Assembly (NCBI RefSeq): GCF_020740795.1
Contig: NC_067312.1
Span: 40,942,905-41,006,904, forward strand
Direction: 5' to 3'
DNA length: 64,000 nt
Source of the DNA: Apus apus
Lineage: Eukaryota; Chordata; Aves; Apodiformes; Apodidae
Under the pieces are notes generated by a model. That model worked only from the letters and a program-made list of their open reading frames with translations, was not told where the DNA came from and ran no database searches. The position numbers were made by a program, and so were the translations under genes. Each line of letters opens with the position of its first letter. Positions within the stretch are counted from its first letter, which is position 1. Positions 48,401-61,400 of this stretch are shown here, piece after piece.

Positions 48401-51400
48401 CAGTGAAAATCCTGAGAGAGTACACTGCCTGTGGTAGTTTTCCTGGCAATGGCATTAGAAAAACAGGACTGGCTATATGTTCCCTTAAAAGAGAAGGATA
48501 TTAAAGATACATTTCAGTCCCTCCTGATAAAAACACCTTGGCAAGTCCCAGGACCCAGTGAACCATGATAATAATCTCACTGACTGTGCACACTCTGAAT
48601 CAAAGGCTAGGAGCTGACATTTGCCTTCATGTCAGTTGTCTTGTATAGATTAAAATAAATGTAAAGTTTCTTCCAGTTTAAGTGACTCTCAGGGGTGGTA
48701 TTGTGCAATACAGTTTAACTTGGACAAATGCTGATTGATATACTTTAGCTTCCAGGTGATACCTGCAGGAAGTTTGCTAAGAAGTTTGTACAGTAAATTC
48801 AACCCATCATTCTCCACTGGAAGGGAATATTGTAGTGTTCTTCCCATACCTACTTCTGAATCTTTGCAGATGTTGCTAAACTTGAGCAGTGGAGGAAAAT
48901 GCATACTTCTTACACACCCCTGCTCCCCCTGTGAGCCCTGCTGTGACTGCCCTCACAGTTACACCTGAGGAGTTTGGAGGCCAGCAGGACCACCAGTTCT
49001 GTGCAAGTTGTGATACATCTGTACAGACTTCAGTAGGACTTTAGGTATTTTTGTTAGGGTAATTGTGGCCAGATATATCACTGATAGTTTTGCCTTTTTC
49101 AGCTGATTTGGAGTGAGAGCAAGTTTAGCTTATAACAGATTTTCCCTCAGAAGTACAAACACGAAAAACCTAAATACCTTGCATATTGCTGTGAAATAAT
49201 GTCATATTTTTACAGACCTTATTGCCTTTTCATTCATGTAGTGAATATGTGATGGTTTTGTAATCTTTTTGTAATGGAAAAGAAAGCAGAAAGCCTATGT
49301 GAAATAAAGTTTAAGCTTCTGTGTTGATTCTGTGCTTACTGCAATCAGTAGACCTTTTGCTTTTTAAACATTTTTTCTTTGAAAATGATGTATCTTTAAG
49401 TACTCTTAGGGTTTGTAAGTACGGGAATAGGCATTATATAAATAGGCATTAATATTTTATTTACAGTTTTCAAGTTATTGGTGTAATGTTTAGGTGCAAG
49501 AGACCTTTCATTTCAAGATTCAAATCTCCCCTATTTCCTTACAATTGTTTTCTGCTATAAAATGAAATATATTTTTTTACCTTCCAATACTTAAGATTGA
49601 AGCAAAAGTATCCCCTATGTGTGGGATCTCTCTTTGTACATAACAACTGACAAACTTACTTGTCTTCACATTTTGAGTGCTGCCTGGTATGCCCAGCTTT
49701 TCTTAGATAGTTCATTGCTAGTTTCCACTTGGCTTCTGGGTACATCTTACAGAAATACAGTGTGTGTCTCAAAGACAATTCCATTTAATAAAATAAAGTA
49801 TAAGCACAAAAATTTGGGGCCCTTGTATGAACAAGTTTTTTGGCTGGTGAACGGCGTCCTTCAGAAACCATCCAAACCTTCTGTGTAATGGAACCTTTAG
49901 GAACTGAGAAAACTAGCTTTCCTGTGGACCTTATGGTTTTGACAGTAAAACTTACACTTTCCTGACTATAGTAAAATGCTCCTTGAAATACTGGTTCATG
50001 GCTAGCTCAACCGCCACCCTCCGCTCTTTAGGAAGAAGCCTAATGTTCAGATTATCTGTCTTCAGCTGAAACATTTTAGAGCTGGAAATCCTAATCCTAT
50101 TGTGGAAGGAACTGAGTCAAATCTAAACTGTGCTAGACTTCATTAATTTTAATGAAGTTACTGTTGCTTGCTTAAGGCATCGTGGTCTCTGAGAGTCATT
50201 GTGCAGGCTGTACAGCCTAGCTGTGAGAACCTTGAGTGAGGCCCATGCCGGAGGCAATGGGTAAGTGTGCGCCTAGGGGAGGGAGGTTAGTGTGTCATGC
50301 AGGACACCCCTGTGGGGACAGTAAATGGCATATCTGCTCAGCCCGTGGTGGAACCCAAGGTCTGGCCTAAGGCAGGCATGTATACAGCTGCAGAAGTTGC
50401 ATTTATGTATTAATCTTTCAGTATCTGGAAATACATATATGCATACACATATATAAAAATAAAATTAAAGAGGCAAAGCTGCTGTGATGATTGGTCTCTG
50501 GAGGGAAAAGCCTTCACTATTATATTCTGTAATTTGGCTCCATAAAGTCATCCAAAAATAAAAGCCCTGCTGAAGCTCGTTAGTGCTCTCTGCTGTCCCT
50601 GACCGTAACTTCACATCTGGCAGCAGTTCATATGTAAAAAGAAAACATGAGCTGCTGTTCCTCACTCCATCCAGACATGCTCAGCCCAAAGCAAATTAAT
50701 TCAGTGACCAGAGAGATGAACAGAGAATGAAAAACACGACTGTTGCATTGAGTGGTGGTAGTCTTGAGACTAGAGGATCACTCTAGGTGATCCTGCTCTG
50801 GCAGGGGGGTTGGAGTAATCTTTCGAGGTGCCTTCCACCTCCTAAGATTCTGTGATCTCGAGTGCATTTCAAACACATGCTTGCACACCAGCATTTGTTC
50901 TTGCAGCCATAATTATCTGGTATGGAGATCTTCCATGCTCTGCAGTATGAAGCCAGGTGAGCGTTTGGATGGATCTCTCTACAGCATGCCATGGTCTTGG
51001 CAGCAGTAGCAGTGGTGCTCCACTGAGTGAGAAGTGAAGAGATGTTTGTGCAAGGTTTTCTGTTGTTGTTTTGTTTTGGCTTTTCATTGTTGTTGTTTCA
51101 TTTTGTATTAGTACTTTGTTAGCTCAGCATTTGCTGGTAACTGAATTGAATTTATCCGTATGTTGCTTTGTGTTTTCTAGTATTTGCCATACTATTTAAT
51201 GTCAGTCCCTGAAGTACTTGACTTTTCAGGTGATCTTTCCAAATGCTAGCTGCAAAAGGGTTGTTTGACCTCAGAGATACTGCTAAACGATAGGGGTGAA
51301 CTCAGTCAAACATGGCTGTTGAAATATGTTTGAGGGGTTTTCTGTGTAACTGGTAATGGTATGAAACATTTAAGAGCCGCCTTCTTGTAGGGAAAAAAAA

Positions 51401-52869
51401 AAAAAGCCTATAATGCTTTTTGGATAAGGATGGGATGCCAGTCCTAACCTCTGATGCAAAATCCATCTGATGGATTTATATGCTACAGCTCCTACTGGGC
51501 AGAGTGTTATCTTTCATTATCTGGTTGTTTGGGTTTTCACTTGTTTGTTTGTTTGCTTTTCCTATGGGGAGGAGTACTTGGTTTTGGTCATTTCATACAT
51601 TTGGTGACTTCATGCTAGACAGCTGCTGTATTCTGTACTAGTAGTGACTGTATTTCTGTGGTAAGTGAAACAGAGAAGTCTGTAACTTGTCTCACAGGGA
51701 TCTCGGGCACCTCCAGTCTACAGTGTATGGGGTACCACAAAGGCAAACAAGGTGTCAAAAAGGCATATGTGACTTGTCTTTAAACCAGGCAAGTAAAATT
51801 CTGCTGACCTCTGTGCTTCTGTAGCTGTGCTGCTGTCTTTACACACCAGTTCACACTTGCTGTTTAGAGATGCGAATTTCACACTGCAATTATCCTGGTG
51901 TCTGTAACTCTGAGAACTCTTGGGAAGCTCATCCCTCTCCACATGGTTCTGGGAATAAAGGGGAAAAAAAACAACAAAAAAACAACCCTTGGACAAAAAG
52001 TGTTATTTTATTGTTAGTGAGTGAGTGTCCACAACTGATGTCTCAGCTGATAAGGCTCTTCTTCCATACTTTGTGGGCTGACTCTGGTTATTGAGGTGAA
52101 TAATCTGTTTTAAGTACTCACTGGCTTGCTTCACTATTCACTAGGCAATTGGAAGCATTTATCATTTATGAGAGGCATATACTTAGAGATTTTCTTTTAT
52201 GTTCCACATTAAAGGGCTCTGCATTTTTATCAGCTGGTGAGGGTGAGCATTATGCACTTCTCATTTGTTTGTGGTTGCATTTCCTGCTGTTAGCAGTCCA
52301 GCAAGAAAGTCGAATGAAGAGCTTACAGGAATAGCAGTGCTTCAGCTTTGCCATTGGATTTTCAAAAGAGCATTACAGAGCTATTTTCAAAATATACAAG
52401 TTTACAGAGGAAAAATAGGCAAAATGACTAAAATACACCTTGTGTGTGGCTGCTAGTATGTTTTTTTTTTTTTCTTTATAGGCTTCCAGTCACATCCCAT
52501 TTCACCCTGTTTTTCATTTCACACTGGAAAAAGGAAGTGCTCCTTTTTCAACACAGTGCTGATGCCTGTTTCATGGCTGGTCCCTTTAGTGCTTGCTTCC
52601 TGCACGGTTTTGCACAAATTTATATGGCCTTGTGTGGTGGAGAATGTAACAGTTCCAGAACATAACCAGATGCTATTTGTTTTCTTTCCCGCTTTCACAA
52701 CAACAGGGATGAGACTGCACCTCCCTTACGGACTGTTCTTCTTCCCTGAGGAAACAAGAGACTTGCACTATTACAAAGTTGCATGATGTTTTTGTCTGTT
52801 CCCCTACAGCACACTTACCTTCTTTTGTAAATGTTGTTATATATATTACGGAATACATGTATGTACTTC
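48401..52869. other. Intergenic sequence upstream of FRMD3
   Basis: AT-rich sequence with a CR1 tail at about 50.8 kb and several short A- or T-runs. A moderately GC-rich patch at about 50220-50370 is not recognised. No exon can be supported. Confidence 0.65.
50786..50857 (+). mobile_element. CR1 LINE 3' tail, short fragment
   Basis: GGTGATCCTGCTCTGGCAGG, GGGGTTGGAGTAATCTTTCG, AGGTGCCTTCCACCTCCTAA and ATTCTGTGATCT form the CR1 3' tail on the + strand. Only about 70 bases remain. Confidence 0.82.
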
Positions 52870-53240
52870 ACGGAGTCCTCCGGCGTCGGGCTGTGTGTTG
52901 GGGTACCCCGGCAACCCACGCAATGGGCAGGCAGGCAGCTTGGGGACCTCACTCCGCGCCGGCAGCTGAAGGGATGTCCCGCTTTCCAGGGCACCGGACA
53001 CTCCCACGCGAGTACCAGTCTCTCAGGAGCTCTCAAAGCCCGGCGCAGCACGCCTGTGGCGGGGAGGGCAACCCACCGCCCCGCTCCCGAGGCTCCTTTT
53101 TTTGCCCAGCCCGACGGAGCGAGCCCCTCGGGGAGCCCGGCCGGGGCCGGCGGGGCGGAGCAGCGGGGGGAGCAGGTGAGGGCGGAGAGGTGGTGCCGCC
53201 GCGGGCCGGGCCGCCCGGCGCCGGGGGCGGGCGCAGGAGG

Positions 53241-54714
<1,474 letters not shown>

Positions 54715-55460
54715 ATAGTTCCAGTTGGAAGGGACCTACAATGCTCATCTAGTCCAACAACCTGACCACTTGAGGGCTGACCAAAAGTTAAAGCATGTTA
54801 TTTAGGGCATTATCCAAATGCTCATTTTTAAGGCATTCACAGGCATGGGGCATCGACCACCCCTTTAGGAAGCCTGTCCCTGTGTCTGACCACCCTCGTT
54901 TTAAAGAGAAATGTTTCCTAATGTCCAGACTGAACCTCCCCTGGTGCAGCTTAGAACTATTTCCATGTGTCCTGTCACTGGATTCCAGGGAGAAGAGCTG
55001 AGCACTTCCCTCTCCACTGCCCCGCAGGAAGTTGCAGGTTTCCAATGAGGAAATGACAATGAGGTGACAACCCCAGCCAGAGTCCTCAGCCACTCCTCAC
55101 AGGACGTGCCTTCCAGCCCTTCCACCAGCTTTGGTGCCCTCCTCTGGACGCATTCAAGGACCTTCACCTCCTTTTTAGATTGTGGGCATTCAAGGACCTT
55201 CACCTCCTTTTTAGATTGTGGGCAGAGCTGCAGGCAGTGCTGGAGGTGAGGCTGCACCAGCGCTGGATACAGCGGGATAAACCCTCTCCTGACCAGCCGG
55301 TCACACTGTGTGTGATGCACCCCAGGATGCAGGTTGCCCTGGTGGCTGCCAGGGCACGGGCCTGACTCACACTGAGCCTGCTGTGACCAGCACCCCCAGG
55401 GCCCTTTCTGCCGGGCTGCTCTCCAGCTGCTCCTCTGCCTGTCGATACTTCGGTACTAGC
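54715..55460 (-). mobile_element. CR1 LINE, 5'-truncated, in FRMD3 intron 1
   Basis: The - strand CR1 3' end is at the low coordinate (TCCAGTTGGAAGGGACCTAC, AATGCTCATCTAGTCCAACA). The body has the older CR1 diagnostic order CTGACCACTTGAGGGCTGAC, GGCATCGACCACCCC, CCTAATGTCCAGACTGAACC and CACTGGATTCCAGGGAGAAG. ORF2 C-terminal codons are badly broken. It belongs to a different CR1 group from the 9-11 kb and 37-41 kb copies. It contains an internal 36-bp tandem duplication. Confidence 0.88.
55151..55222. repeat. 36-bp tandem duplication inside the CR1
   Basis: Two perfect copies of a unit beginning CATTCAAGGACCTTCACCTC and ending TTTTTAGATTGTGGG lie head to tail at 55151-55186 and 55187-55222. 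CR1 normally has this stretch once, so the duplication arose within this copy. Lack of differences implies that it is recent compared with the element. Confidence 0.92.
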
Positions 55461-58400
55461 TACACTCAACACAAGGCCTGAAAGCAGCAAGAAATTACTG
55501 AAACAGCTTGTACCTGTAATCGTTGTAGTGCTCTTGGTATTGAAAAAAATGGTTATGCATTAATAGCTTTAATGTATAAGAAGCAGAATGGCCTTCAAAG
55601 TCCTCTCAGAGCTTAACACAAGCTTTGCATCTTATGTGGCATCTTTAAAAATTAGTCCCTTTAAACAATGATTAATTTAAAATCAGAAAGTGAGATGGTG
55701 TCATTACAGCTCAAGAATACGTACATTCTAAGAGAATGCCCTGAGATGCCCACAAAGTAGAAAAATAAGTCATTACGTATTAAATTGTTAAGGTGAGGTA
55801 ATGAGCTCAGAACCACTTGAATTGTATTGTGGTGTTGTGGTTCATTCCGCAGGTTTTACACCACAGTTGAAAATGTTTTAATTATCAGTATTCTAAGGGT
55901 AATCCTGATAACTGAATTTTATTATAAACTCTTCTAGAACTTGTTTTCCTGAGTCTGCACACTGGACAAAAATATTTGAAAGGTGGGAATGGCTCCTGCT
56001 TTTTTTTGGCCTGGGATTTTTAGGTGCTGAAATTCTAACCATGTAAATGCAGACCCTACTGTGAGAAACTACTTTGCACTTGGTCAGTTCAGCAGAAACA
56101 TGCAATTCTTTATGGCATTTCATAGTTCTGACTTACCTTTCACTCTTTTCTGTGCCACATGCTTCAAAATGCAGTATATACAGAGGAGATAAAGTTTAGC
56201 CATATAATATATTTATCCTCTTGTATGTGTGTAGCTGTTGAAATATTAGACTAACAAATCCCAAACTACTCAGCTTTTTTGTCTTTAGCCTCCTGATCAG
56301 GTATGTATTTGAACTTCGTAATTTGGATAAAACTTTTTAGGAGCTTTTACAATGCTGCAAGTTTATTTTTGAATGGAAAAAAAAAAAAAAAAAAAGTTGT
56401 GAGTTTTGTACTTGCATATCAGTGCATATTCAGTGGTACAAAATAGTGCAGATGATGTGCTGCTGGCTTAACAGCAGAAGATGCCAGGGTTGTGCCAGCT
56501 GGAACATGTTGGAAAGCTTTGTTTTGGTCATTAAGAGGATAAGCCTAGTTCTACAACACTGAGAAATGCCAACAGAATCTCTTAAGGACACAAAATGCAG
56601 TAAGAAGTGGTGATGACTGAAATTCTAGCTGCGGATTTTCAGAGTGGAAGAAGGGGGGATAGGCAGCTAGTCTGGATGGCAATGTATGTAGCTGGTAATT
56701 TGCTGCATTTTGGCGTGCAAAGTTTTGCCAAACCCTACTTTGCAAGTTTATCTTTTCAACAGTTGACTTGCACACAGGGGCTGGTATCAAGAGGACCCCA
56801 GTACTGCTTCAGTGCACTTGAAAACTTTGCAGATGCACTGTAGGTCTTTGGCCCTACAAAATGTGCAACCAGAATAGTCTATTAGCTAAATCATTGGGAA
56901 GTAGTGTTAGGAAGAGTAAGCAGGAGCAGTTCTATTTAAGTGCTGCATATATATGTCTATTTTTTTTTCTTCTTGTGCACATTTCATAGTGTTAAGGTAG
57001 GAAAATGAAATGCATTTTGCTTTTTACTATTAAAATTCTTTCAAAGCAGTGTTTCAGCAAGCCAGGATGTTAATAGAGCCTCCTTTTGGAAATTCCGTTT
57101 TATAGCAAACAGTCTAGTGACAGCATATGGGGTGGTGTGGGGAGAATCACAGATGAATCACGCATTTGCAGACTCCAGCCAACTAGTTCTCGAGCTGTGC
57201 AGCTGCCATGTAGGTCACCAAGCTGCTGAAGGCTAGATTTGCAGCTCAAAGGTCGGGATTCAGGATTCAGTGTGCTGTCCTTCTTATCTGAGAGACTTTG
57301 TGACTGCAAATTAGCTGAAGAGGTGGCAGACACAGGGAGGGACTTGAACTTGAGAGACACTTAACTAATTCTTGTGATGACATTTGTTTTCTCGAGGTTT
57401 TTGTTTGTGAAGCCTCTCTAGGTCCTCTATGTTGGATAGTTTTACAGCAGCACTAGGGTGAAGTTATGGCGGCACAGCTAAAATGCAGAGCTTATGAAAA
57501 ACAGCCTGAAGGGCCAGTGGCCACTGTGTTTCTGTGTGCAAGGAAAGCTTGTGGTGACCTGCTTGTGCAGGCTGCCTGATAAAGCACGGAACGACGGCTT
57601 GAAAGAAGGCAGTGGAGGAAGCAGGTCTTCAAAACTATTGGAAACGTGTCTGGAGCAGCAGGAAGACCTCCTTTCTGCACGTACTAAAGAGATACTTATT
57701 TTCTGAGTCATTGACATAACGAGCACTTTACTCCCATTTTTGCAGGCTTCTTGCAAAAACTTCAAGCATCTAATTAACCTTTTAGTAACAATAGACTAAA
57801 CAACTTAAAGAGTAAGGAGTTATTATTTTATTTTGCCCGTACTTATTTCAGTTGTGAGTAAAGTTAACTGTCAAGGTCCTACTATGGTAGACTGTTTGTT
57901 ACCAAATATGTAAGTATACCTTGGGTTCTGAGGTGCTGGCATGCTTTAAATAGGCATGGGCTTCAATATACCTTGTTTAACTGAAGTGACTCTTCAGCGT
58001 GCCACCATTCCTTTAGCTTTTTAAAAGTGTAAGTGTGTATTAGTAACCATTGTAACTCTAGATTTGTTTCTCTGTATGAGATTAATATGAAATTTATAAG
58101 TTCACTCTAGAAAATGCTGCATTTCATTAATTATTTTTTAAATTAATAAAAGTTTTACTTCACTGCTAGAGCTGCTCAGGTCCAGCTGTGCAAAACCAGA
58201 GATAAGGTTGGCATGAGTGAGACTTTTCTCTCAGCTGGAACCTATTATTGACAGTGGTTGTGAACTTTCCTGTCTCTGTGTTTATTTTTAGAAATAGTGT
58301 ATGATCAGACCTTCTGATGCCTCAGCTCATATGCAAAATTGTGTAGAAATGGGGACTTTGTAATGACACAGGTTTTGCTTTTCATTAGCTATCCCAAACA

Positions 58401-61400
58401 ATAATCCTGATAGATACCCCAAAAATATCACCTGGCTACACTACTGATTTGTTTTTTAAAATGTATCTAAATTATTATTTGATTGCTGTTTAAAAGAACA
58501 AGCTTGAATTCCTGTTCAGCTTCTGGGCAAGGAGAATATGTAATTTTAAAAAACTGTTTTAGAAATCAGGAAGAAATCAAGAATAACAAAGCTTTGGTTT
58601 ACTCATGGTCTATTCTTACACCTTTACCTTCATTTGCATAAGTGAAAAATTGGGTGACAAAAATCTGAGAAGACTCATTTCTTTCTGTGGCTGATGGTCC
58701 AATAGTGTAAGATCGCCTTGTGCCTTTTTAATCTTAATTCAGAAGCAGTTTCTTTGTAGTTTGATTACTGCTGCCTGTAATCCAGTAGTTTGGCTAGTAA
58801 TTTAATAGCTTCACTTTTTTTTTTTATTTTTTTTTTTTAATTCCTTCCTTATAAATGTGGCAAACACTGTCCTGCCTAGTTCTTTTTGAAACACACTGAT
58901 GACTGGAGACTTGCCTTCTTGCTTAGTATTTTCTGCTTGTCTGTGTTTTACAGGCAAATGCTAAATTTAAAAGAAATCTGTTAGCCAAAGAACTCTCTTT
59001 AAAATTTCCATCCCTCAATAAAGTGCAAAAAACCAAAACAACATGTTGGAGCAGGCTGTGGTAGAAGAGTCCATGTCCATGAATCTCTCTGTGAAGATGT
59101 GCCGAATGTGAATGATTTGGAAAAATAAGTGGGAAAGGGAAGGCAACATGAGAAATGAAAAGGGCAGAGAGGCCAGAGATGGGAAGAAGATAGAGAACCA
59201 TGGCTGTGGAAAGGGAGAGGTTAAGGGATTATGCAGGCACCAGGCAGGAGATTTAGTGAATTCGTGTTTATCCTTTAAGCGATGTCAGAACTATTACCAG
59301 AAAGAGTCTTATGCTGCTGGGATGATGCTGTAATGGTTCAAAATAGTAGGATGAGATAAGGAAGGGGATGCAAGTGGACAATGGATTCTGCACTGTGTTC
59401 TGTTGACATATTTTGGAAACTGCATACTAGGGTTTGTATTCATAACTTCATGCTTGAGCCTCTAATTATACAGGTATTCGTGGTGAAAGTTGCAGATGAG
59501 AAACGTCTCATTAAGCTAAGCCTATAGGTTAAAGCTACCTCTGTTGTTTCATTTGTTTGATGAAATTTGCAGTGATATGTTTTCTTTTTAATAGCACTTA
59601 CGGATGTGCTCTTAGCTCCTTTGAGGGCTGAAAAGCAAATGAGTGAAAAGTGCTACTTGGAAGCTACAAGGGTGTTAGGAACTCTGATTTACAAATTAGC
59701 AAGTCTGTTGTCTTGATAGGTTTTGGTAAGTGTTTGTGAAGCTCAGCGTTTACTGAACATTGGTTTCTATATCTGTGCTAGGGGAAAGACGTATCAATGT
59801 GTATTACTTAAGTGTTGCTACCAATTCACAAACTGTTGTTCATTCTTTCCAGTTTAACTGTGTGTTTCTTCCGTGTTGCACTTACCGTTATTCAGGTTCT
59901 GCTTGCTAGTAAGCAAAGGTGGGGGAATTGCCATATGTGCTTAAGGACTTGTCAGGCCCAGGTTTGAAGATGAACATGTATTTCAGTAAATACAAACAAC
60001 ACAGATGGTAAGTATCTCAATATATTGGTGAGGCCTGATGCTGCAGTGTGAAAGAAAAAAAATACAAAAAGTGCAGGTATCCCTAGACAAATTGAATTAG
60101 TTAACAGGGACAAGCTAAAAGGATAATTACTGATTTAAAATTTGTGTCATTTGTGTTTCGACACTGGCTGACACAGTAGGGATGGAGCTGTAGTAGTAAT
60201 AAAAAGCAACTAGAAAACTATAATGCAATGCATCACAGCTTACATCTCCAGAGTCTGCAAATCCTTGGTTTGATTCTGTGAGCTAGAAAGTTGCTCCTGT
60301 GAGATACAGGGTGCTTTCTGCTTGCAGGAACTTCATACACTCTTCCGTCTTGAAAGGGCTCTTAGCATCTCACGAGGCTTAGTCTTCTTCCACCTTGAGG
60401 TGCTCTCACCTGTCCAAGCATCTTCAGTGCACTGATACAGATCTAATGCAGGAGGCAGCTGAGAAGTGGTCATTTGGCAGAATTAATTGACTTAAGATTA
60501 GAACCAAAATGAATGATTTGTCAGGAAGATCTCTATTTCCACTTTTTGGTTGTATTTGCCTAGACTGAAGTTTCTGTATAGGTAAGGAATGCTCTAACAA
60601 TGTATATCAATTATCCTGAAATGACCTTTAACAAATGAAGAGATTAGTGCCTTTCCAATGCGGGGGTGAAATAGGGAGACTGGATTTTGCCTGTATGCTG
60701 GTCCTCTGAAAGAGACAGTTAGTAAAACCCCAAAGTTTAAACACTTAGGTGGAAGAAATGGCAGCTGGTTTTTCTCTTCTACCCCCAAAATAGCAGGTGA
60801 GAGAGTAATTCTTTCTGTGATAAAATGCTTGTTTTCTGTAGCACAGGTCTCTGTCCTTCTGAGTTTTTTGGCTCATTGAATCAAACATACTGAAATCTGC
60901 TCTCTTCATCTTCTTCAGCTCTCTCTTTATGCACTTCCCTTCCACTCCCTGTTGTGGATAATATCAACCTGTTGTCAAGGTTCGTAATGTCCAGATAATC
61001 TTTCTCTTCAAGTCAAGCTGTCATCAGATGGCTTCTGCTCTGTCTTTCCCTGCTGCGTATGGAAAGTATCTCCTCATAGTTCTTCCTTCAACTGGAACTG
61101 CTTGTCTGTTCCTTCGTTCTTTGTTTGCTTAAATACAGCCTCATTTTTCTGCCTAGCCTTGCTTTGTTTGAGACTCTTTCTAGACCTTACAAATAGTCAT
61201 TTTGTTCTTGTCAGATTACCTTGTTCTCGCTCTGTTTCATTTCCTTGGCTGATAGTGAAAACTCAATTGTAATAATTTAGCAGTAATTAAATTCATACTC
61301 CGTATTTTTCTTTCTGGCATTAAAGCAAAAGATACACTCTGTCTTCCTTCACTCCTATACAGTTTATTTTTTCCTTTCTAGCTACAGGGACTCAGTTCAT

